A stretch of DNA of 31,445 bases from Planctomycetota bacterium (lineage in GTDB: Bacteria > Planctomycetota > Planctomycetia > Gemmatales > Gemmataceae), in the NCBI GenBank assembly GCA_016200155.1, contig JACQFG010000352.1, positions 1 to 31,445 on the forward strand, in the 5' to 3' direction. The first letter of the stretch is position 1. Each line of letters begins with the position of its first letter. Position numbers and translations under genes: made by a program. Below the pieces are notes generated by a model. It had not been told where the DNA came from. It saw only the letters and a program-made list of their open reading frames with translations, and did not search any database. This document shows, in pieces, positions 1 through 6,883 of the stretch.

Positions 1-88
1 TGAGCAGCGCACAGCCGGCAACCAGCGACAACGGATAAGCGAGCACAAAGCCGAGCGTGCCGGCGTAGATTCTCGTGAGCCAGCCCAT
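1..88 (-). CDS. Possible N-terminus of a membrane protein (partial)
   Basis: In a different minus frame from the WD40 gene, ATG 88 opens a hydrophobic stretch (MGWLTRIYAGTLGFVL, then AYPLSLVAGCALL) that reads as a transmembrane helix and runs off the window. No good ribosome site is visible. It overlaps the non-WD40 tail of the upstream frame, so it may be the real gene that follows a junction near 120. Only 29 codons are visible and the protein is not identified. Confidence 0.25.
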   Translation of the reverse strand, partial: MGWLTRIYAGTLGFVLAYPLSLVAGCALL

Positions 89-2237
89 GAACCCGGAGGC
101 GGCCACATGACCCTGCGCGTCGGCCGTCTCCGCTCCACGACACGCTCATCACACAACTCTTGTGCCCACGGAGGCAGAGAAGTTCTCGACCAGTTGCCGG
201 GTCCCAAATCCGCACCGTCTGGTCATTAGACCCGCTGACGACACGTCGGCCGTCACCGCTCCATCGCACGCCATTCACATAACCCTCGTGCCCGCGGAGA
301 CAGACAAGTTCCTTACCGCTGACCGCGTCCCAAACCCGCACCGTCTTGTCATTAGACCCGCTGACGAGGCGTCGGCCGTCGCCGCTCCACGACACGCTAG
401 ACACAGCGAACCAGTGACCACAGAGGCAGAGGAGTTGTTTTCCGCTGACTGCGTCCCACACCCTCACCGTGTGGTCCCAAGACCCGCTGACGAGACGTCG
501 GTCGTCGCCGCTCCACGACGCACTATTCACACCGTCCTCGTGCCTGAGACAGAGGAGTTCGTGGCCTCTGGCCACGTCCCACACCCGCACTGTCTTGTCC
601 CAAGACCCACTGACGAGGCGTCGGCCGTCGCCGCTCCACGACACGCTGCTCACGCCTCCTTCATGCCCGTGGAGGCAAAGGAGTTCTAGCCCGCTGTCCA
701 CGTCCCAAACCCGCACCGTCTTGTCCCGTGACCCGCTGACTATGCGTCGGCCGTCGCCGCTCCACGACACACACTCAACACAACTGGTGTGCCCGCGCAG
801 GCAATGGAGTTGCTGACCGGTTGTCGAGTCCCAAACGCGCACCGTGTTGTCTTCCGACCCGCCGTTGTCGGCATCGCTCAGTTGGTCGAGGGCATCGAGG
901 AATAGAACCAACGATTCCTTTTTTTCGGCGGCCGATTCGAAATGGGTCCGCAATTCCTTGATGCGGTCATTGACGTCGGCAGACAACTCATCCGGGCGCG
1001 GATTCCGTTGACGAAGCTCCTGGCAAAGACTGCCGAGCAAAGAGCGGAGATCGGACGCGCCCGGCGTGACGCCGAGGAAGCGAACGATCGGCTTCGACTC
1101 CGCGGCAATTTGTGCAGCCTTCGCCAGCAGCGCCGTCTTGCCGCTGCCGGACTCGCCGTGAATGACGAGCGGCTGGCGTGAATCGTTTTGCAGATACGCC
1201 GCGATCGCGTCGAGTTTGTCCTTTCGGCCTATGAACGATGCGGAGGCTCGCTCGGCGCCGAAGCGTTCATGTTCCTCCGTTTCGCGCTGCAGGGGCGTCG
1301 TGCTGCCGAACTCGTCCATTTGCCGACGGATGATGGGTTCGAGCGCGGCGTAGATGCGGCCGCACATTTCCCGCAGATGGTCGGTCGAAACATCAAGAAC
1401 CGGTTCTCGTTGCAGCGGGACGTCATTGCATCGGATGATGTTTTTTTCGCCGAGGTGCTCGGTCAGTTTCGCCTTCAGATCGTCGAGCGGCTTCTGGTCC
1501 GCGTCAACAAAATCGTTCGCCTTCGTGAGATCGTCAAGCGTGCGAAAGAAGGCCAGCACATGCGCGTTCGCATCCGGAATCGCGAGGGCGCCGCGCCAGA
1601 TTTCCTGCTCGGTGGCGGAGGCTTGAAAGCGAACGATGGACGGCAGCGGACCATCGGCCGGCGCGGCATTCCTGAAGCGCTCCGCCAGTTGCTCGGGCGG
1701 AAACGCCTTGTTGATGATCGACCACAGCGTACCCTGCACGTCGATCCAGGCCTGCGTGTCCTTGCCGGCGGCGTCTCGACCAACCTCGGATTTGCCGACG
1801 CGCGATTGCAAGACGTAGACGGCAGGCTTGCTGTTGTCATCACGAACATACCAGGCACGTAGCGTTGCCTCGGCTTTACCATTACCGCTCGCCGGGACGA
1901 GATCATCGAATTCTTGAATGGAAATCTCTTCGGGCAACGGATGCCAGCCGTAGCGATTGCCGAGCAGGATCAGGAAGTTGGGCTGCGGCGAGATATCCTG
2001 CGACCGGCGCAGTTCCTCGAAGCAGATGCGCATGGTGCGGTGATCGAGACTCGCCTCGGTGGGAACGCCCCAGCGCAGGTCGATTGCTTGAAACTGAAAG
2101 CCGCGACCGGCGCAAAGCGTCTCCAGCCGCTGGAAGGTGTCCCGTTGCAGCGCATCGCGTTCATGTTTCAGATCGGCGAACGTCGAGCTGACGAAGACGC
2201 GAATGACGGGCCGACGGCGGTGATTCTGGGCAGACAT
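1..2237 (-). CDS. DUF4062 / P-loop NTPase / WD40 repeat protein (partial, internally shortened)
   Basis: The frame from ATG 2237 stays open to the window edge. Residues about 9-100 form a DUF4062 domain (IRVFVSSTFADLKHERDAL, then IDLRWGVPTEA), an N-terminal module of STAND-type signalling and defence NTPases. Walker A (GESGSGKTAL) lies near residue 360 and Walker B (LVLFLDALDQL) near 441-451. Sensor and winged-helix regions normally follow, but here DADNG runs directly into GSEDNTVRVWD, the end of a WD40 blade, in frame. Six near-identical WD40 repeats (SWSGDGRRLVSGS...KTVRVWD) then run to about position 125. Beyond that the frame loses WD40 character although no stop occurs. The family role would be sensing through WD40 and signalling through the NTPase. 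Whether this shortened form works is doubtful. The start fits the first DUF4062 strand. Confidence 0.8.
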   Translation of the reverse strand, partial: MSAQNHRRRPVIRVFVSSTFADLKHERDALQRDTFQRLETLCAGRGFQFQAIDLRWGVPTEASLDHRTMRICFEELRRSQDISPQPNFLILLGNRYGWHPLPEEISIQEFDDLVPASGNGKAEATLRAWYVRDDNSKPAVYVLQSRVGKSEVGRDAAGKDTQAWIDVQGTLWSIINKAFPPEQLAERFRNAAPADGPLPSIVRFQASATEQEIWRGALAIPDANAHVLAFFRTLDDLTKANDFVDADQKPLDDLKAKLTEHLGEKNIIRCNDVPLQREPVLDVSTDHLREMCGRIYAALEPIIRRQMDEFGSTTPLQRETEEHERFGAERASASFIGRKDKLDAIAAYLQNDSRQPLVIHGESGSGKTALLAKAAQIAAESKPIVRFLGVTPGASDLRSLLGSLCQELRQRNPRPDELSADVNDRIKELRTHFESAAEKKESLVLFLDALDQLSDADNGGSEDNTVRVWDSTTGQQLHCLRGHTSCVECVSWSGDGRRIVSGSRDKTVRVWDVDSGLELLCLHGHEGGVSSVSWSGDGRRLVSGSWDKTVRVWDVARGHELLCLRHEDGVNSASWSGDDRRLVSGSWDHTVRVWDAVSGKQLLCLCGHWFAVSSVSWSGDGRRLVSGSNDKTVRVWDAVSGKELVCLRGHEGYVNGVRWSGDGRRVVSGSNDQTVRIWDPATGRELLCLRGHKSCVMSVSWSGDGRRAGSCGRLRVHGLAHENLRRHARLCARLSVVAGCRLCAA
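125..860 (-). repeat. Tandem WD40-coding DNA repeats, about 126 bp period
   Basis: Six consecutive units share long stretches at DNA level, for example the codons for SWSGDGRR and for DKTVRVWD. One unit is a codon shorter (CLRHEDG instead of CLRGHE.G). Such recent near-identity favours unequal recombination and also misassembly, which matters because both ends of the array are abrupt junctions. Confidence 0.85.
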
Positions 2238-2319
2238 GGTTTCGTGCTCGCGAGAAGTAGACCAATGTGCGTTACTGTAACGGCACAAGAATGCGACCGC
2301 AAGCAAATATGCTGAGATC

Positions 2320-2770
2320 TCACTTCTTAGGAAGTGGAACCACGATGCTCGACGCAAACCGCCGATGGTGATGGATCGTATTCGTTGCCGCCACCGCATT
2401 CTTCGGGAACGCGATTGTGAGAGGCTTGCCGGTTTGCGGGTTCGGTTCATACAGCGGGGCGCCGGTGCTGGTGATGGTCACGCGGATGCGGTGGCCCTTG
2501 TTGAAGATCTGACTCAGCCAGCCCACGTCGAAGGCGACCTTGTAGATCTTGCCGGGCTCCATCAGCACCTCGCGGTCGAAGCTTTTACGATAGCGCAGCC
2601 GCCAAGGGTAGTCGATGATCAGGATCGATTTTCCGTCCGGATAGACATCGCTGACGCGGACGATCACGCCGGTGTCGTGCGCCGTGGATGAGACGTACAG
2701 CTCTGCCTTCACGCGGCCTGTCCACTCGATCGGCTTCTCCAGCGGCGCCGTCGTGAAGGTGCGCACCTCC
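2320..2770 (-). pseudogene. CocE/NonD-type hydrolase, C-terminal fragment
   Basis: About 150 residues match the C-terminal jelly-roll domain of X-Pro dipeptidyl-peptidase / CocE hydrolases: FTTAPLEKPIEWTGRVKAEL, VSSTAHDTGVIVRVSDVYP, LMEPGKIYKVAFDVGWLSQ, FNKGHRIRVTITSTGAP. The TGA stop is at 2320-2322. The whole N-terminal alpha/beta-hydrolase domain with the catalytic Ser-Asp-His is absent, because upstream of about 2770 the sequence becomes a group II intron on the other strand. The family hydrolyses peptide, ester or amide bonds and is often exported. This remnant has no catalytic part and no genuine start. Confidence 0.8.
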
Positions 2771-3433
2771 GCTTGCTTTAAGGGCACCCCTCAAGGTGCT
2801 CCGATCTCGCCGCTGCTCGCCAACCTCTACATGCGTCGGTTCATCGTGGGCTGAAAGGTGCTTGGGCACGAGCGGAATCTTGGCGCACGACTGGTCAACT
2901 ACGCGGACGACTTTGTGATCTGTTGTCGCGGCACTGCGGCCAAAGCAATGACCGTGATGCGGAACATGATGTCCCGGCTGAAATTGACCGTCAACGAAAA
3001 GAAGACGCGGACGTGTCGGTTGCCGGAAGAAACCTTCGATTTCCTGGGCTACACCATCGGCCGGTGCTACTCCCCGAAGACGGGCCGCGCCTACTTGGGC
3101 ACGAAACCGTCGAGGACCAAGGTCCGTCGCATCTGCGACGCGATCTCGGAGCGCACCGGGCGACACACGACCTTGCTGTCAGCAGAGAAGCTGGTGGCAC
3201 ATCTCAACCGTATGTTGGTTGGTTGGGTAAACTACTTCTGCCTGGGGCCCGTCAGCCCGGCCTATCGAGCGATCCATCAGCACGTGCGTCGTCGGCTGCG
3301 TCAGTGGTTGTGTGCGAAGCACAAGGTCGCAAGCCGGGAAGTGGCACGCTTCCCCGACCATTACCTGTACCAGGTCTTGCGCATCGCAAGGCTAGCGCCT
3401 CGCACGAAGACCTTCTCGTGGGCGAAGGCATGA
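2771..3433 (+). pseudogene. ltrA: Group II intron reverse transcriptase/maturase, truncated with nonsense codon
   Basis: The visible part begins at the RT motif KGTPQGAPISPLLANLYM and continues through the catalytic NYADDFVI, FDFLGYTIGR and the maturase X-domain (GWVNYFCLGPVSPAYRAI). The fingers domain upstream is gone. An in-frame TGA at 2852-2854 replaces the usual Trp in the RRFxxGWKVLGHE motif, a TGG to TGA change. Other genes here end with TGA, so recoding is unlikely. The protein would copy the intron RNA at the target DNA and help splicing; this copy is dead on two counts. Confidence 0.85.
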
Positions 3434-3445
3434 TCCCTTGTCCGA

Positions 3446-3589
3446 GAGCCGGATGCGGGAAACCCGCCCGTCCGGTTCGACGAGCGAGAGGTAGAAACGG
3501 AGCATGGTGGGATAGTCTGGCACCGGCAACCGAAAGGGCCGGAAACTCGCATGGCCCACCTACACCGCCGCGCTACCTCTCGACTCTAC
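3446..3589 (+). ncRNA. Group II intron RNA domains V and VI
   Basis: Domain V is 3446-3478: GAGCCGG pairs with CCGGTTC at the base, and GCGGG closes on CCCGC around AAA, matching the catalytic hairpin of bacterial group II introns. A 10-bp helix (CGAGAGGTAG at 3485-3494 with CTACCTCTCG at 3573-3582) closes the next domain, longer than a minimal domain VI. The retained 3' end confirms the intron's orientation. Confidence 0.75.
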
Positions 3590-3786
3590 TTCGCGGTTTT
3601 TCGACCTCCTCCCGATCTCCGTGCGCCCCTCGGCAAAACCTGGTGTCACAACGAACCTATCATTACCTTGACAGTCCATAAAAAAAACCGTGCCGCGCTG
3701 CGGTGAATCGGCGATTATGGTAGAGTAACCCTTTCAAGCATTCGCCAACCGGCTCGGTCGTCTGATTTTTCCTGGAGGAACCGGCG
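3590..3786 (+). other. Leader region of the DUF1549 gene
   Basis: Non-coding. A TTGACA lies at 3668-3673, followed by an A-run at 3680-3687, but no convincing -10 sits 16-18 bases on. TATGGT at 3716-3721 has no matching -35. A good ribosome site, GGAGGA at 3774-3779, stands 7 bases before ATG 3787. A promoter for the following four genes is expected here but cannot be fixed. Confidence 0.35.
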
Positions 3787-5424
3787 ATGAAACGTGTCGT
3801 GCTGTTCACCATCGGTTTGGCATTGTGTACCAGTTCTGCTCGGGCCGACGCTCCAGGCAAAAAACCGGTCAAGCCCGTCGACCCAGCGGCACTGGCGGGG
3901 CGGATCGATGAGCTGCTGGAGAAGGACTGGAAAGCCAAGGGAATTCAACCTGCACCGCTGGCCGACGACGCCGAGTTCCTGCGCCGCGTTTACCTCGACC
4001 TGGCCGGGCGAATCCCGGCGGCGTTCGAGGTGCGCGACTTCCTGGCGAGCAAGCATGCCGACAAGCGTCAACGCGTCATCGATCGGCTGCTCGACGATCC
4101 TCTGTACGTGAATCACCTCGGCACCACCTGGCGGTCGATCCTGATGCCGCCCAGCAACAATCCGCAAGCATTTTATGCCGCCGGCTTCAAGGCCTGGCTC
4201 GACAGGCAAGTCAAGGAGAATACACCCTACGATCAGCTGGTCCGCGAGCTGTTGACGGCGCCGGTCGTGCTCGGCGCGAATGTGCGCGGGGCGCCGCCGG
4301 TCAACTTCAACGCGGCGTCGCCGGTCGGGTTCTTTATCGCCAACGAGCTGAAGCCGGAGAACGTGGCGGCGAGCGCGTCGCGGATCTTCCTGGGGGTGAA
4401 GCTCGAATGCGCCCAGTGCCATGATCATCCGTTCGCGAAATGGAAGCGCGACCAGTTCTGGCAATATGCGGCGTTCTTCTCGACCATGATGCAGTCGCCC
4501 GAGCGTGACGGGCGGACTCCGAACAAGCCTGGCCTGGGCAAGGAGATTCGCGTCCCGGGCACCGAGCGGACGGTGCAGGCAAAATTCCTCGATGGCAAAA
4601 AGCCGGAGTGGCAGGCGGGCGTCGAGTCGCGCGCCATCCTCGCCGATTGGATGACGTCGCCGCAGAATCCGTACTTCGCCCGCACCGCAGTCAATCGCCT
4701 GTGGGCCCACTGCTTCGGCCCCGGCATCATCGACCCCGTGGACGACGAGCCGAGCGAAGACAGCCCGATCAGCCATCCGCAGCTTCTTGGCGAGTTGACC
4801 GAGCAGTTCATCGCTCACAAGTACGACCTGAAGTTCGTACTGCGCGCCATCGTGTCGAGCCAGGCGTACCAGCGGACCAGCGCGGTGTCGCACAAGAGTC
4901 AGCTCGAAGCGCGGACGTTTGCCCGCATGCCGCTGAAGGGACTGACGCCGGAGCAGCTCTTCGACAGCCTGGCCCAGGCGACGGGATACATGGAAGCCGG
5001 CGTCGTTGGGCCGACGGGCCGCGGGGATCCGGGCAACAGTCCGCGTGCCGAGTTCCTCAATCGCTTCGCCGGGCAGCATAAGCGTGTCGAAAATCAAACG
5101 TCGATCCTGCAAGCGCTGATGTTCATGAACGGCAAGTTCATCGGCGACGCCACCATGGTCAGCCCGGCCTCTAGCGATTTTCGCGGCAAGATCCTCGATC
5201 GCGGGCAAACGCTTTCGGCCGTCACCGAGTTTCCGGGCTGGAACACCGACCAACGCATCGACGCCCTCTTCCTGGCGTCGCTGAGCCGATTGCCGCGCGC
5301 CGAGGAACGCGAGCGCTTTAGCGCATATGTCGATCGCGGCGGCGCCACCAAGGACCGCAAGCAAGCACTGGGCGACGTTTTCTTGGTATTGCTCAACAGC
5401 TCCGAGTTTAGCGTGAATCATTAG
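3787..5424 (+). CDS. DUF1549 and DUF1553 domain secreted protein
   Basis: The 545-residue protein has a Sec signal peptide (residues 1-20, ending SSARA-D). A DUF1549 domain follows (FLRRVYLDLAGRIPAAFEVR, about residues 60-80, onward to about 230), and then DUF1553 (SPQNPYFARTAVNRLWAHCF through QALMFMNGKF, about 290-460). Cys208, Cys211 and His212 form CAQCHDHPF, a cytochrome c-like CxxCH that is typical of this family. The function is unknown; these genes almost always pair with DUF1501 genes in planctomycetes and are thought to act outside the cytoplasm. ATG 3787 is supported by GGAGGA seven bases upstream. It is the first gene of a four-gene plus-strand run. Confidence 0.93.
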   Translation: MKRVVLFTIGLALCTSSARADAPGKKPVKPVDPAALAGRIDELLEKDWKAKGIQPAPLADDAEFLRRVYLDLAGRIPAAFEVRDFLASKHADKRQRVIDRLLDDPLYVNHLGTTWRSILMPPSNNPQAFYAAGFKAWLDRQVKENTPYDQLVRELLTAPVVLGANVRGAPPVNFNAASPVGFFIANELKPENVAASASRIFLGVKLECAQCHDHPFAKWKRDQFWQYAAFFSTMMQSPERDGRTPNKPGLGKEIRVPGTERTVQAKFLDGKKPEWQAGVESRAILADWMTSPQNPYFARTAVNRLWAHCFGPGIIDPVDDEPSEDSPISHPQLLGELTEQFIAHKYDLKFVLRAIVSSQAYQRTSAVSHKSQLEARTFARMPLKGLTPEQLFDSLAQATGYMEAGVVGPTGRGDPGNSPRAEFLNRFAGQHKRVENQTSILQALMFMNGKFIGDATMVSPASSDFRGKILDRGQTLSAVTEFPGWNTDQRIDALFLASLSRLPRAEERERFSAYVDRGGATKDRKQALGDVFLVLLNSSEFSVNH

Positions 5425-5431
5425 AAACAAG

Positions 5432-5504
5432 CCCAGGGGTGAGGTACTCCGAACCCCTGGGATCAAGCGATTATCCCAGGGGTTCGGAGTACCTCACCCC
5501 TGGG
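5432..5504 (+). repeat. Perfect 30-bp inverted repeat with nested palindromes
   Basis: Arm 5432-5461 and arm 5475-5504 are exact reverse complements, separated by 13 bases. Each arm is itself flanked by a 9-bp inverted pair, CCCAGGGGT and ACCCCTGGG, around a 12-base core. The RNA would form one long hairpin or two small ones side by side. It fills almost all of the gap between the DUF1549 stop and the DUF1501 ribosome site (GAGGAGG, 5508-5514). No T-run follows, so it is not a standard terminator. The form resembles a paired REP element (REPIN); no REP transposase is in the window. Confidence 0.92.
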
Positions 5505-5519
5505 TCTGAGGAGGACGCG

Positions 5520-6860
5520 ATGGCTGCTCCGATCCTGTCCCGACGTCAATTGCTGCAACTGTCGGCCGCCGGCGCCCTGGGCGTCTCGCAATCCGGCTGG
5601 TTCGAGGCGCTCGCCAATCAGACGGCGAACAACCCGCAGCGGCGCCGCTCCTGCATCCTGCTGTGGATGAACGGCGGCCCGAGCCAGATGGACACGTTCG
5701 ATCTCAAGCCGGGCCACGCCAACGGCGGTCCGTTCCGCGCCGCCGACACCGCCGTCGCCGGGATCCGCATCAGCGAACACCTGCCGAAGATCGGTCAGCA
5801 CATGCGCAACCTGGCCATCATCCGTTCGATGACGAGCCGCGAAGGCGATCACAATCGCGGCACCTTCTTCGGCCACACCGGCTACCTGCCGCAGGGTTCG
5901 ATCCAGTATCCGACGATCGGCGCACTGCTCGCCAAGGAGCTGGGCCGGGCCGACAATCCGCTGCCGAATTTTGTGAGCATCGCCCCCTATGGCAGCAAGG
6001 GAGAGCAGAGCCCGCACAGCGCCGGCTTCCTTGGCCCCAATCACGCGCCACTGCTGATCGCCGAGCAGGCCGGGCGCGGCGTCGGCGGCAACTATGAGCA
6101 GGAGCTGCGCGTGCCGAACCTCGTGCCCGCAACGGGAGTCACCCGCGCCCAGGCGGATGCCCGCATCGACATGCTTCAGCGGATGGATCGCGACTTCGCG
6201 GCACGCAGTCCCGATGCGCCGGCGCAGAGTCATCGCTCGGCCATCGATCGCGCCGTGCGCCTGATGCGCAGCACGGCCGGGACCGCCTTCAACCTCGACG
6301 ACGAGCCGGCCCAGAAGCGCGATGCCTATGGCCGCAACCTCTTCGGCCAGGGCTGCCTGTTGGCGCGCCGGCTCATCGAGCGCAACGTCCCGTTCGTCGA
6401 GGTCGGTTTCGGCAACTTCGCCGGCTCCCCCTTCGGCTGGGACACGCACACGCAGAACTTCACCGCCGTGCAGGGCCTCAGCGGCATCCTCAACGCCGCC
6501 TGGGGCACGCTCATGGATGACCTGCGCGACCGCGGCCTCCTGCAATCGACGCTGATCGTGTGGATGGGCGAGTTCGGCCGCACGCCGCGCATCAACAACA
6601 ACCAGGGCCGCGATCACTATCCGAACGCCTGGACGACCGTTCTGGCGGGGGGCGGCATCCGCGGCGGCCGCGTCTTCGGCCGCACCAGCGCCGACGGCAC
6701 GACCATCGAAGGGGAGCGTCCGGTCACCGTGCCCGATTTCCTCGCCACCGTGTGCCAGGCCCTCGGCGTTGATCCGTCCTTCCAGAATATGTCCAACGAA
6801 GGTCGGCCCATCCGCATCGCCGATGCGACGGCTCGTCCCGTCAACGAAATCATCGCCTGA
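5520..6860 (+). CDS. DUF1501 domain protein with Tat signal
   Basis: 446 residues. A twin-arginine signal (LSRRQLLQLSAAGALGVSQS) starts at residue 6. The DUF1501 body shows LLWMNGGPSQMDTFDLKPG, SMTSREGDHNRGTFFGHTGY, PFGWDTHTQNF and VWMGEFGRTPRINNNQGRDH, a fold related to sulfatases and alkaline phosphatases with likely metal-binding Asp and His residues. The substrate is unknown. A GTG at 5439 would extend the frame but lies inside the inverted repeat. ATG 5520 is chosen because GAGGAGG stands five bases before it and the Tat signal begins there. The family is the usual partner of the preceding DUF1549/DUF1553 protein. Confidence 0.93.
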   Translation: MAAPILSRRQLLQLSAAGALGVSQSGWFEALANQTANNPQRRRSCILLWMNGGPSQMDTFDLKPGHANGGPFRAADTAVAGIRISEHLPKIGQHMRNLAIIRSMTSREGDHNRGTFFGHTGYLPQGSIQYPTIGALLAKELGRADNPLPNFVSIAPYGSKGEQSPHSAGFLGPNHAPLLIAEQAGRGVGGNYEQELRVPNLVPATGVTRAQADARIDMLQRMDRDFAARSPDAPAQSHRSAIDRAVRLMRSTAGTAFNLDDEPAQKRDAYGRNLFGQGCLLARRLIERNVPFVEVGFGNFAGSPFGWDTHTQNFTAVQGLSGILNAAWGTLMDDLRDRGLLQSTLIVWMGEFGRTPRINNNQGRDHYPNAWTTVLAGGGIRGGRVFGRTSADGTTIEGERPVTVPDFLATVCQALGVDPSFQNMSNEGRPIRIADATARPVNEIIA

Positions 6861-6883
6861 TCGATCCATCCGGGAGAGACGCC

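Larger units (their letters stand above)
2771..3589 (+). mobile_element. Group II intron, 3' fragment
   Basis: The segment holds the C-terminal half of an intron-encoded reverse transcriptase, then an intact-looking domain V and a domain VI-like helix. The 5' RNA domains and the RT N-terminus are missing. The left edge is where hydrolase coding (-) stops, around 2770-2779. The right edge is estimated at 3589, just past the helix formed by 3485-3494 and 3573-3582. The fragment cannot splice or move by itself. Confidence 0.8.

Noticed and set aside
125..860. CRISPR-like or satellite array
   Set aside because: The periodic units are coding WD40 repeats in one open frame, without unique spacers. 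The same holds for the FG-GAP repeats at 20840-21660.
2852..2854. TGA read as Trp (alternative genetic code) in the reverse transcriptase
   Set aside because: Many other genes here, including the S9 peptidase and DUF1501 genes, end in TGA at expected places, and the RT is already truncated.
3668..3673. Consensus -35 box TTGACA before the DUF1549 gene
   Set aside because: No acceptable -10 hexamer lies 16-18 bases downstream, so it is not called as a promoter.
3715..5466. A 583-residue minus-strand open frame
   Set aside because: Antisense shadow of the DUF1549/DUF1553 gene; no recognisable domain.
5439..5519. Extended N-terminus for the DUF1501 protein from GTG 5439
   Set aside because: The extra codons lie within the inverted repeat, and the strong ribosome site and Tat signal point to ATG 5520.
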